A DNA stretch of 6,449 nt from Candidatus Methanoperedens sp. (GCA_028679855.1 JAJRAP010000223.1:1-6449), one strand, 5' to 3'. Positions 1 to 6,012 are shown, numbered from the stretch's first letter. Notes: generated from the letters alone by a model not told the origin. Program-made: numbers and translations.

Positions 1-411
1 AAGAAATGCGGTGAATCCACATGCATGGCTTTTGCAGTAGCTTTGCTTTCGAGAAAAAAGAAGGTATCAGAGTGCACACCGGTCCTCGAAGAGAGCTTCA
101 AAAAACAAAAAGAGAAACTTGAATCACTTCTTCTTCCAACTGCAGGCGCTGAGGAAACCGGAATGATCGTCCACCCCGAACTGTGCACAGGATGCGGCAA
201 CTGCGTGGTGGCATGCCCTGTTGATGTCGCCAACGACCCGCACGGCGCAGGAACAGGATGCGCTCCCACTAATGATAAAGTGATCTTTAAAGTCATCGAC
301 GGAAAAGTCGTGGCATTTAATATCAAGGAGTGCCGACGCTTCGGGAAGAACAGGGTGCTATGCTATGCATGCATTTACCCCTGCCCGACAGGTGCGATCG
401 AGTTCGTGTAG
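1..411 (+). CDS. fwdG: FwdG-like iron-sulfur subunit with N-terminal FeS domain (5' truncated)
   Basis: The reading frame is open from base 1, so the true start lies upstream; the first in-window ATG (position 25) falls inside a conserved motif and is not the start. Visible residues 3-25 (CGESTCMAFA, then a Cys 17 residues after the second) match the cysteine pattern of the FeS domain found in RnfB and the corrinoid iron-sulfur protein. A charged linker follows. The C-terminal part has two ferredoxin motifs: C-x2-C-x2-C-x3-C-P (Cys 62, 65, 68, 72) and a second set at Cys 111, 121, 124 and 128. The stretch HPELCTGCGNCVVACPVDV resembles FwdG, the small two-cluster ferredoxin subunit of formylmethanofuran dehydrogenase. 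It would pass electrons between FwdB and a ferredoxin or polyferredoxin in the cytoplasm. Odd points are the fused FeS domain and the second cluster motif, whose first two Cys are 9 residues apart, not 2. Its stop overlaps the fwdB ribosome binding site. The electron-transfer role is firm; the FwdG name is an inference. Confidence 0.75.
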   Translation, partial: KKCGESTCMAFAVALLSRKKKVSECTPVLEESFKKQKEKLESLLLPTAGAEETGMIVHPELCTGCGNCVVACPVDVANDPHGAGTGCAPTNDKVIFKVIDGKVVAFNIKECRRFGKNRVLCYACIYPCPTGAIEFV

Positions 412-416
412 GTGAT
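410..416 (+). promoter_or_regulatory. Ribosome binding site deciding the fwdB start
   Basis: AGGTGAT matches the archaeal 16S 3'-end complement (GGAGGTGATC) and lies 4 bases before ATG 421. It overlaps the stop codon of the upstream gene (409-411), so translation is probably coupled. GTG 412 and ATG 415 lie inside this site, which makes ATG 421 the best start. Confidence 0.7.
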
Positions 417-420
417 GAAT

Positions 421-1632
421 ATGGTTACATGCACAGGATGCGCGCTTCTTTGCGAAGATATTGAAGTGGTTATTGAGAACGACAGGATAAAAGAATCAAG
501 AAATGCATGCAGACGGGGGGCTGCAAGGTTAAGGGGCTGCAAGAACAGGCTTGCACCTTCTTTTAATAAGATGCAGACAGATATTGATACTGCCATTAAG
601 AAAGCGGCAGAGATACTGAAAAATGCAAAATCACCCATGCTCTTTGGATGGAGCAATTCCACCTGCGAAGCGCAGGTAAAAGGCATCCAGCTTGCGAAAA
701 AATTGAATGCCTCCATAGATGATACTTCCTCTTTCTGCCAGGGGCTGCTTATCGAGAGAGTGCTTAAGAAAAAGTTCAGGACATGCTCACTTGAAGATGT
801 CAGGAACATGGCGGATGTGCTCATTTATTGGGGCTCTGACGCCCAGGACTCGCAACCACGCCACCTCTCTCGGTTCTCTGTATTCCCACGCGGTGAGTCC
901 CGCCAGCGCGGTTACGAGGAAGACCGACTTGCAATTGCCATAGACGTTCGCGAATCCAATACAGCAAAGATATGCAAAGGACATTTCTACAGGATACCCC
1001 TGAAGGGAGACAGGGAATTCATTCTCGCCCTGATGGATGCGCTTTCCGGGAAAGTGCCAAAATACGATGCGAAAAGGATACTTGAACTTGCAGGCATTAT
1101 GAAAAAAGCAGAATTCGGCGTGCTTTTTGCAGGCATCGGGCTTACATATTCAATAAAGGAGGACATTGATATCCTTGTCTCACTTGAGGATATGCTCCCC
1201 AATTTCCATGTTATGCCTATGGTGGGACATTACAATATGCGGGGGTTCAATGAGGCGCTTTTCAAAGAAACGGGTTTTGTGAACCGTGTGAAGTTTGAGG
1301 GTAAACCTGTTCATGATAACAAATATGCTGTTGTAGAGGCGCTGAAAGCAAAGAGCATTGATGCACTGCTCATTGCGGGCTCAGACCCCCTTTCAAGCCT
1401 TCCCCGTTCTGTTTTGCCTCATCTTGCATCGATACCTGTTATCTGCATCGACCCCTGTGTTACACTGACCTCGAAAATTGCAGCGGTGACTATTCCAGCT
1501 GCCGCTTCTGGATTAGAATGTAGCGGAAGCGCTGTAAGGATGGATGGGAAAGTGATCGAAATGTCAAAGGTCGTTGAAAATAGCTATCTGACTGATGCGC
1601 AAATCTTGACCAGATTGATGGAGGGATTCTGA
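421..1632 (+). CDS. fwdB: Formylmethanofuran dehydrogenase subunit B (catalytic Mo/W-bis-MGD subunit)
   Basis: FwdB carries the pterin cofactor metal that reversibly reduces CO2 to formate, which FwdA then condenses with methanofuran. In methane oxidisers the complex would run in reverse. The 403-residue protein begins MVTCTGCALLC; Cys 4, 7, 11 and probably 30 fit the N-terminal [4Fe-4S] site. SFCQG places the likely Mo/W ligand at Cys 106, a cysteine and not selenocysteine. RHLSRFSVFPRG (147-158), then DRLAIAIDVR, is the conserved FwdB/FmdB core, and later segments such as AGSDPLSSLP fit the molybdopterin oxidoreductase fold. The length is slightly below the usual 430 or so, with no visible deletion. 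The start at ATG 421 is chosen from the AGGTGAT site; GTG 412 and ATG 415 are in-frame alternatives. The stop overlaps the fwdD ATG by one base. The sequence does not show whether the metal is W or Mo, so fmdB is an equally valid name. Confidence 0.93.
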   Translation: MVTCTGCALLCEDIEVVIENDRIKESRNACRRGAARLRGCKNRLAPSFNKMQTDIDTAIKKAAEILKNAKSPMLFGWSNSTCEAQVKGIQLAKKLNASIDDTSSFCQGLLIERVLKKKFRTCSLEDVRNMADVLIYWGSDAQDSQPRHLSRFSVFPRGESRQRGYEEDRLAIAIDVRESNTAKICKGHFYRIPLKGDREFILALMDALSGKVPKYDAKRILELAGIMKKAEFGVLFAGIGLTYSIKEDIDILVSLEDMLPNFHVMPMVGHYNMRGFNEALFKETGFVNRVKFEGKPVHDNKYAVVEALKAKSIDALLIAGSDPLSSLPRSVLPHLASIPVICIDPCVTLTSKIAAVTIPAAASGLECSGSAVRMDGKVIEMSKVVENSYLTDAQILTRLMEGF

Positions 1633-2039
1633 TGGGGATAGATGTCGGTAAATTCATGAAAAACCCGGAGTACGAGATAAAGCTTACAACTTACAGGGAT
1701 ATTTTCCAGGCAGAAGCGCTTGAAAACGATAGATTCAGCGATGAATATAAGAAACACTCTGCCACTGTTGTTATGGGCAAGGACGGCATGAAGAAATTCG
1801 GACTTAAGACTGGCGACAGGGTCAGATTGATGAACAGCTATGGAAGTATCGTGGTAGAGCTAAGGGAGTCAAAACGAGAAGAGCCAGGAGGGCTTGCATT
1901 CATGGTGAACAGCCCCTGGTCGAACGCGCTTGTTTCGGATGAAACCGGGGGGAGAGGGATACCCGAATTCAAGAACATAACTGCAAGGATCTCGCTGACA
2001 AAAGATGAGATAACAAAAATAGAAAGCTTGATCAGTTGA
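1632..2039 (+). CDS. fwdD: Formylmethanofuran dehydrogenase subunit D (molybdopterin dinucleotide-binding)
   Basis: FwdD supplies the C-terminal cofactor-binding beta-barrel that single-chain formate dehydrogenases carry on the catalytic chain; it packs against FwdB around the bis-pterin cofactor. The 135 residues contain the family pattern: a variable N-terminus, then GLKTGDRVRLMNSYGSIVVE (57-76), the Pro/Gly hinge EEPGGLAFM, and the strongly conserved SPWSNALVSDETGGRGIPEF (94-113). The length is normal for the family. The ATG overlaps the fwdB stop (ATGA), with GGAGGG at 1620-1625 as ribosome binding site 6 bases upstream, so fwdB and fwdD are translationally coupled and should be made in equal amounts. 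It appears to be the last gene of the operon: the next gene, on the opposite strand, ends one base after its stop. fwdA and fwdC are not downstream, so they must lie upstream or elsewhere. Confidence 0.92.
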   Translation: MGIDVGKFMKNPEYEIKLTTYRDIFQAEALENDRFSDEYKKHSATVVMGKDGMKKFGLKTGDRVRLMNSYGSIVVELRESKREEPGGLAFMVNSPWSNALVSDETGGRGIPEFKNITARISLTKDEITKIESLIS

Positions 2040-2040
2040 T

Positions 2041-2949
2041 CTATTTTTTCACGATACGTATCAGGTTCCCGCTTCCATTTTTTATTTTGATTATCTGACC
2101 TTTTTCCTTCATTTGTGAAAGAATTGTACTTACCCGGGATTTAGATAGACCTAACTCTTTTATGATATCGGATTGGGACGCCTGACCTCCTGATCTTAGC
2201 AGGAAGCGCTCGATCTTCTCTTCATATTTCAGTTCCTCTATCGCAATGTTTTCAAGAGAAACTGGATCACTTTGAGTATCAGGCTTACTTCTTCTCTTAG
2301 TGAACATGAAGAAAGCGCCTGATGCCACAACTAACAATATCACTATCAAATACCACGGACTTATACCAGGGTGCACAAGTACGACTGCAGGCTCTCCCTT
2401 ACCGAAGCTTCGATATAGAGTACCATCCCATATCAGGCGATTCCCGTCCCTTTTATCAAAGTTGGGAGACGCGCTCTCCACATCAAATCCATCTGGTATC
2501 TTTAATACAAGTACATTTTCCTGGGAAAGAACCATTCCCTCGGAAAAAGCATCACCAATTAAGATCTTATCTTTCTCTTTACGCGAAAAATTCACCCATT
2601 CGAAATTGTATCTGATGATACCATAAGCGCCGGAAGGACTTTTTGCCGTATCATAGGATATTTTTACATTTTCAAGTTTCATAGGACGGCCTGAGAACTC
2701 CATCGCAGAGACAACGAAAACCTCTATGCTCTTTCTGAAATTTTCGATGTCCTGCTGGTTCTCTGTCTGATCTGCTTTTATGAACTCTTCCCAATCTTGA
2801 ATATCTGTCTGGTTGGGAAGAGGGAGCCTTTTTTCCATTGTCCACAGGGCGTTCCCGTTCTCATGGACTTCAACTGTAATGACAGACTGTGCACCGGCTG
2901 CCTGTGTCCCTAATATTAAAAAAAATAATAAAAGGCAAACTATTCTCAT
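2041..2949 (-). CDS. Membrane-anchored winged-helix transcriptional regulator with extracellular sensor domain
   Basis: This looks like a one-component membrane regulator: an extracellular domain joined through one membrane helix to a cytoplasmic DNA-binding domain. From ATG 2949 it has 302 residues. An N-terminal signal sequence (MRIVCLLLFFLILG, ending near AGAQS) is followed by a beta-rich exported region of about 170 residues with the pattern YGIIRYNFEWVNFSRKEKD, GDAF and P-x-G, resembling a domain common in archaeal membrane regulators (DUF7345-like, by recollection). A single membrane helix lies at about 198-216 (WYLIVILLVVASGAFFMF), followed by KRR. The C-terminal 60 residues form a MarR-like winged helix (QSDIIKELGLSKSRVSTILSQMKEKGQI). 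TTG 2970 is an in-frame alternative start but would put polar residues ahead of the signal sequence. The gene begins 37 bp after the surface-protein gene on the same strand, so the two are probably co-transcribed and the regulator may control that gene. Ligand and targets are unknown. Confidence 0.8.
   Translation of the reverse strand: MRIVCLLLFFLILGTQAAGAQSVITVEVHENGNALWTMEKRLPLPNQTDIQDWEEFIKADQTENQQDIENFRKSIEVFVVSAMEFSGRPMKLENVKISYDTAKSPSGAYGIIRYNFEWVNFSRKEKDKILIGDAFSEGMVLSQENVLVLKIPDGFDVESASPNFDKRDGNRLIWDGTLYRSFGKGEPAVVLVHPGISPWYLIVILLVVASGAFFMFTKRRSKPDTQSDPVSLENIAIEELKYEEKIERFLLRSGGQASQSDIIKELGLSKSRVSTILSQMKEKGQIIKIKNGSGNLIRIVKK
2044..2088 (+). terminator. T-rich tracts, probable terminator of the fwd operon
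   Basis: Starting 5 bases after the fwdD stop, the + strand has T6 at 2044-2049, then T6-A-T4 at 2078-2088. Archaeal RNA polymerase often terminates on such U-tracts without a hairpin. They lie inside the 3' end of the convergent regulator gene, where they encode its Lys-rich C-terminus as read on the other strand. The tracts are seen; the terminator role is inferred. Confidence 0.4.
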
Positions 2950-2973
2950 ATGCACAGCCTTCTGCAGCAAAGG

Positions 2974-2981
2974 TATTAAAG
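2974..2981 (-). promoter_or_regulatory. Possible separate promoter for the membrane regulator
   Basis: On the - strand CTTTAATA lies about 25-32 bases upstream of ATG 2949, the spacing expected for an archaeal TATA box driving a leaderless transcript. The same octamer occurs in the promoter of the BlaI-like gene (6028-6034 region). No good ribosome binding site precedes ATG 2949, which fits a leaderless message, but read-through from the upstream gene is also possible. Confidence 0.3.
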
Positions 2982-2986
2982 TTTAC

Positions 2987-4804
2987 TCAATCCTTGCCAC
3001 GTCCATTGTTCTTATGTTCGTTGTCTTTATTATTTCCTTTAGATTTGCCTTTAGTACTTGCATCTTCCTTATTAGGCTTGCCTTCAGTACTTGCATCTTC
3101 CTTATTAGATTTGCCTTTAGTACTTACATCTTCCTTACCTATAGAATTTGCTCCATCTTTCCTTTTATCATTTTTATTTTCCATTTCTGAGATATTCTTG
3201 AAATCCTCTTTGGACTTATCATCCTTCAGATCTTCTATAGATATTTTTGCATACTCTTTTGCAAGTTTAGTGTTATACTTAGCCTCCCTCTGTACCTGTT
3301 TCATGGCTGCTGTGTAGTTTTCAGATGTGATATTCCCTGCTTTGAATTCGGCTCTTAAGGCTTCTCTTGTCATCTGGCGCTTGGCTATCTCGTCGTGAAG
3401 CTGGTTTACTTTATTGACTGCGATTTCAGATTTACCAGCATGTTTTGCGATCTTATACTTGAACATCCTTATCTTGATGTCAGTGAAATGGTTCTCAAGA
3501 GCATCATCAATGATATCAAAGATGCTGCCGCTACCGTATTCCTCCTCACCTATCCGATAAACATTCACATACCATCTGAATTCAACCATGGTATCATTAT
3601 TACTTCCTTTGAAGACAATTGTATGTGCACCCAGACGGCTGTTGTTATCCCAGGTATGCTTATAGTAATACGTGTTGTCAACTGCATTTCCTGTTACTGG
3701 AGTTCCGTCCACCGTCCAGTTAAACATAGTCATCTTTTCAAAGGTTGTTATTGAATATTCAATGGTTTCGTTCACAGTACCATTAACATATACATAGTCC
3801 ACAACCTCTGGATACCAGTCGAGAATAGTTTCGTTCTTCTTTTTACCTTCCTTTTCAAGCACGTTAATATACCATTCAATATGCTGTGTTGAACCATTGT
3901 CATTTGAACCGTATGCATTCAATGTATATGACCCATGATTTTTGAAGGTATGAGTAAGATTATCTGAAGGGTTTGTAATGTTGATCCCGTTCAATTCCCA
4001 TGACCAGAATGTCAGTGTCTGATTAGCTGTGAAATTGAACGTTACGCCCTCGGTTTCATTTATTGTCAGAGTCAGGTTGTTATTATTTGTCTTGCTATTG
4101 CTCCATGAGGTTATATTTGGCGCTGGTAATCCTGAAGGAGACATCACTGTAACATTCCATGTAATAGTATTGCTTGTTCCGTTGGCATTTGTGGCATTTA
4201 CCTCGATGGTTTTCGCACCTGCATCATTCCAGGAGGTAATAAAGAAATCATTATTGTCCTGTTTCACGTTATCCTTGTACCATTTCCATGTAGTTATTGG
4301 CTGGTCAGCACTGGCATTGAATCTGATAACTTCACTTGTATTCACTGTCAGCGTGGTTGCGACACTGTTAGATTTGTTGTTCCATGGGGTAATTTCAGGT
4401 GCGCCCGGATAATAAGCTTTCACGTCCAGCGTCTTATGATCTGAAGACACATTATAATAGATCTTGATTTTAACAAGATTGTAATCATCAGTGGTTACAT
4501 TCAAATCAAAAGGAAAGGTTTTGCTTGAATTCGGCGATATAGTTTCAGATAATGTCCGTACACCATTTGCCCCCGAAGAAGATACGTTGATTTCATAAAC
4601 CGTAATGGTATCATTGAGGGACTCGTTCCCGACATTCTTTATGATGATACCGAGGGTATCATTCTTCGTGACATTGAATGAGGATGTATAATTCAATGTA
4701 AGATTATATCCCGTAATATCTTCGTACGTCCATGAAACGACGCTTGATGCACTGGCTGGAATTGCCAGAGCAATTATTAATAATATTAATGCAACAAATT
4801 TCAT
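2987..4804 (-). CDS. Secreted PKD-like repeat protein with helical region and Lys-rich repeat tail
   Basis: This is probably a cell-surface or secreted glycoprotein; no enzyme motif is visible. It has 605 residues from ATG 4804, chosen because AAGGTGA lies 5 bases upstream; GTG 4813 is the alternative. Order of parts: signal peptide (MKFVALILLIIALAIPASAS); a beta domain at about 22-132; three PKD-like modules at about 134-221, 230-316 and 325-416, each with I-x-x-W near its start, a central W-x-W or F-N-W-T strand and a closing W-x-V/I-N-V strand; a charged helical segment at about 425-540; and a hydrophilic tail rich in Lys, Asp and Asn that holds three 11-residue repeats (KEDASTKGKSN type). 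About thirty N-x-S/T sequons suggest heavy N-glycosylation. There is no C-terminal membrane helix or PGF-CTERM-type anchor, so attachment would have to be non-covalent or through a partner. It precedes the membrane regulator and has its own strong TATA box. Exact role unknown. Confidence 0.82.
   Translation of the reverse strand: MKFVALILLIIALAIPASASSVVSWTYEDITGYNLTLNYTSSFNVTKNDTLGIIIKNVGNESLNDTITVYEINVSSSGANGVRTLSETISPNSSKTFPFDLNVTTDDYNLVKIKIYYNVSSDHKTLDVKAYYPGAPEITPWNNKSNSVATTLTVNTSEVIRFNASADQPITTWKWYKDNVKQDNNDFFITSWNDAGAKTIEVNATNANGTSNTITWNVTVMSPSGLPAPNITSWSNSKTNNNNLTLTINETEGVTFNFTANQTLTFWSWELNGINITNPSDNLTHTFKNHGSYTLNAYGSNDNGSTQHIEWYINVLEKEGKKKNETILDWYPEVVDYVYVNGTVNETIEYSITTFEKMTMFNWTVDGTPVTGNAVDNTYYYKHTWDNNSRLGAHTIVFKGSNNDTMVEFRWYVNVYRIGEEEYGSGSIFDIIDDALENHFTDIKIRMFKYKIAKHAGKSEIAVNKVNQLHDEIAKRQMTREALRAEFKAGNITSENYTAAMKQVQREAKYNTKLAKEYAKISIEDLKDDKSKEDFKNISEMENKNDKRKDGANSIGKEDVSTKGKSNKEDASTEGKPNKEDASTKGKSKGNNKDNEHKNNGRGKD
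3039..3137. repeat. Three tandem 33-bp coding repeats in the surface-protein tail
   Basis: Units at 3039-3071, 3072-3104 and 3105-3137 follow the pattern TTAGATTTGCCTTTAGTACT then TGCATCTTCCTTA, with few mismatches; units 1 and 3 differ at one position (G/A), unit 2 at a few. Each encodes 11 residues of the KEDASTKGKSN type in the - strand protein. The period is a multiple of three, so gain or loss of units keeps the frame. Confidence 0.9.
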
Positions 4805-4809
4805 TTTGG

Positions 4810-4816
4810 TCACCTT
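4810..4816 (-). promoter_or_regulatory. Ribosome binding site of the surface-protein gene
   Basis: AAGGTGA on the - strand lies 5 bases before ATG 4804, the same arrangement as at fwdB. The alternative GTG at 4813 is formed by bases of this site, so ATG 4804 is the likely start. Confidence 0.7.
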
Positions 4817-4840
4817 AGGAACCCAATATAACTGCTAACA

Positions 4841-4850
4841 ATATATAAAC
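4841..4850 (-). promoter_or_regulatory. TATA box of the surface-protein gene
   Basis: GTTTATATAT on the - strand is a strong archaeal TATA element. Initiation about 25 bases downstream would fall near 4818-4822 and give a very short leader that just includes the AAGGTGA site. This lies in the 127-bp gap between the surface-protein gene and tsr3, which also holds the repeats at 4855-4870 and 4872-4889. Confidence 0.6.
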
Positions 4851-4854
4851 ATCG

Positions 4855-4870
4855 GGAGTTCTGGAGTTCT
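4855..4870. repeat. Perfect tandem 8-bp duplication upstream of the TATA box
   Basis: GGAGTTCT occurs twice with no spacer (4855-4862 and 4863-4870). Read on the - strand it is AGAACTCC twice, ending 4 bases before the TATA element, where the BRE and upstream activator sites sit in archaeal promoters. The repeat is seen; a regulatory role is inferred. Confidence 0.6.
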
Positions 4871-4871
4871 G

Positions 4872-4889
4872 AAAGTTTATTAAAACTTT
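4872..4889. repeat. Perfect inverted repeat upstream of the surface-protein promoter
   Basis: AAAGTTT (4872-4878) and AAACTTT (4883-4889) are perfect 7-bp arms around the 4-base spacer ATTA. It begins one base beyond the tandem GGAGTTCT pair. It could be an operator for a dimeric winged-helix protein or a weak hairpin at the end of the tsr3 transcript. No U-run follows on the - strand, which argues against a terminator. Confidence 0.5.
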
Positions 4890-4931
4890 ATCGATGGTTT
4901 TTATGGTTTTTTAAGCTTTTTAAAGTGATCT

Positions 4932-5435
4932 TCAACCAAGATATTCCCCCTGTATCCTCACAACCTCTGTACTGTCCTTAGCCTTCGAATACCTCTCCAG
5001 AGGCTCAGCGTTGAGCTCAAGGAACGAATGTCCCCACTTGAACTTATTAAGAATAAGTGCAGCCTGCTCCTTCTCCCCCAGGATGTAAAGGGCTGCTGCA
5101 AAAGCCTCCACAGTGCTGAGCTTGAAGGGCTTTCCGAAGTTCACGGCATTTGCAGCGACAAGATAAGGCAGGGCGCGGTGCATAAGTCTTCTCCTTTGCA
5201 ATATCGGGAACACACGTTCCACTTCCTCCCACGAACAGTCAAGCACCACGAGCCCGCGCCTGGCATCATCTGCAGGGGACAATGCCTGCTCGGCAAAAGG
5301 GTCAAGAAAAAGACCTTCACGCGGGAGAGTCCCTATGTGCTCGTGCAAAATTGCAAGGTTAAACCTGACAAGCTTCTTGCCGGAGCATTTCTTCGGGTCA
5401 CACTGGTCTGCATGATAAAGGTGAAGGGGGATCAT
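4932..5435 (-). CDS. tsr3: Tsr3-type 16S rRNA aminocarboxypropyltransferase
   Basis: Tsr3 transfers the 3-amino-3-carboxypropyl group of S-adenosylmethionine to a hypermodified uridine or pseudouridine in helix 31 of small-subunit rRNA, near the decoding site. The 167-residue protein has the usual length and the family signatures in order: [15 protein letters not shown] (8-22) in the N-terminal domain, [13 protein letters not shown] (44-56), VLDCSWEE (64-71), [20 protein letters not shown] (87-106), which holds the conserved Asn/Gly-rich cofactor-binding region, then [14 protein letters not shown] (107-120) and the closing [12 protein letters not shown] (131-142). The start at ATG 5435 has a TATA-like element about 25 bases upstream and no clear ribosome binding site, which fits a leaderless message. 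It stands apart from its neighbours: divergent from the OsmC gene and 127 bp before the surface-protein gene. A housekeeping role is likely. Confidence 0.93.
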   Translation of the reverse strand: MIPLHLYHADQCDPKKCSGKKLVRFNLAILHEHIGTLPREGLFLDPFAEQALSPADDARRGLVVLDCSWEEVERVFPILQRRRLMHRALPYLVAANAVNFGKPFKLSTVEAFAAALYILGEKEQAALILNKFKWGHSFLELNAEPLERYSKAKDSTEVVRIQGEYLG

Positions 5436-5457
5436 GTGCTCTAATAGATACTGCGAC

Positions 5458-5464
5458 TTAATAT
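5458..5464 (-). promoter_or_regulatory. TATA-like element of tsr3
   Basis: ATATTAA on the - strand lies 23-29 bases before ATG 5435, the distance expected for a leaderless archaeal transcript. It sits in the 121-bp divergent gap shared with the OsmC gene. Confidence 0.4.
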
Positions 5465-5490
5465 GATTTTGGGAGTTAACCGGAATAAAA

Positions 5491-5505
5491 TCGAAAACTA
5501 TAAAC
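5491..5505 (+). promoter_or_regulatory. BRE/TATA promoter of the OsmC-family gene
   Basis: CGAAAACTATAAAC combines a purine-rich BRE-like stretch with the TATA core CTATAAAC. Initiation about 25 bases downstream (near 5526) would give a leader of about 30 bases that contains the AAGGTGG site at 5546-5552. Confidence 0.5.
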
Positions 5506-5545
5506 GGTCTATCGCTAAATCCCTTCTATTCTGGATTTAAATGAA

Positions 5546-5552
5546 AAGGTGG
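5546..5552 (+). promoter_or_regulatory. Ribosome binding site of the OsmC-family gene
   Basis: AAGGTGG ends 4 bases before ATG 5557 and supports that start. Confidence 0.6.
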
Positions 5553-5556
5553 TCAA

Positions 5557-5988
5557 ATGGAACAGGATAAATGGTTATATCACAACTCCCTGAAATGGAA
5601 AGGAGAGAAAAAAGCAGACCTCAGGTTCGTGGAAAGCAGCCAGGAGATCGAAGTCGCCACTCCTCCTGAATTCGGCGGGCATGAGGGTATCATAAGCCCT
5701 GAAGATCTGTTCGTATCATCGGCGAACGTTTGCTTCATGACCACGCTTCTGGGTACTATCAAGAACATGGGCGTGGAACTTATCTCGTATGAATCAGAGG
5801 CAGAAGGGATACTCGAGACGGTTGATAAGATGAAAATATTCACAAAAATAATTATTAAACCCAGGATAAAAGCCCGCGAGACCGAAGATAAAATAAGGAT
5901 GATCCTTGGGCATGCAGAGAAGCGGTGCCTTGTTGCTAACTCCATGAAGACCCGGGTGATAATCGAGCCTGAGATAGAGATATTGTAA
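5557..5988 (+). CDS. OsmC/Ohr-family protein, likely thiol-dependent peroxidase
   Basis: OsmC-family proteins are small cytoplasmic dimers that use two cysteines to reduce organic hydroperoxides or related oxidants. The 143-residue protein shows the family pattern: ATPPEFGGHEGIISPEDLFV (34-53), the first active-site Cys at 59 in SSANVCFMTTLLGT, and the second at Cys 124 in AEKRCLVANSM, close to the usual C-x-(V/I)-(S/A)-N-S motif. Both catalytic Cys are present, so activity is plausible. The length fits the shorter OsmC-like group; substrate and electron donor cannot be read from the sequence. It has its own promoter, diverges from tsr3 and lies 69 bp before a BlaI-like repressor on the same strand. 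A T-rich stretch follows its stop, so co-transcription with the repressor is not required. In an anaerobic archaeon it would serve oxidative-stress defence; this is inference. Confidence 0.88.
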   Translation: MEQDKWLYHNSLKWKGEKKADLRFVESSQEIEVATPPEFGGHEGIISPEDLFVSSANVCFMTTLLGTIKNMGVELISYESEAEGILETVDKMKIFTKIIIKPRIKARETEDKIRMILGHAEKRCLVANSMKTRVIIEPEIEIL

Positions 5989-5995
5989 AGTCCCA

Positions 5996-6012
5996 TTTTT
6001 TTTCCGGTTTTT
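5996..6012 (+). terminator. T-rich terminator after the OsmC-family gene
   Basis: T8 at 5996-6003 and T5 starting at 6008, beginning 8 bases after the stop codon, fit an archaeal U-tract terminator. No hairpin is evident. Confidence 0.5.

Noticed and set aside
375..824. Reverse-strand open frame of 149 codons opposite fwdB
   Set aside because: Lies antisense to a well-supported fwdB with conserved motifs; its translation shows no recognisable domain and it has no promoter or ribosome binding site.
2053..2062. Perfect 10-bp palindrome GATACGTATC
   Set aside because: It encodes Ile-Arg-Ile at the conserved end of the winged-helix protein and is short enough to arise by chance; no promoter is nearby.
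2813..3317. Two + strand open frames with repeated hydrophobic segments (FAFSTCIFLI type) resembling membrane helices
   Set aside because: The hydrophobic repeats are the complement of the Lys/Asp-rich 33-bp repeats of the surface-protein gene; complement of charged Lys/Asp/Glu codons reads as Phe/Leu/Ile/Ser.
5028..5444. + strand open frame opposite tsr3
   Set aside because: Antisense shadow of the conserved tsr3 coding sequence; no family motif.
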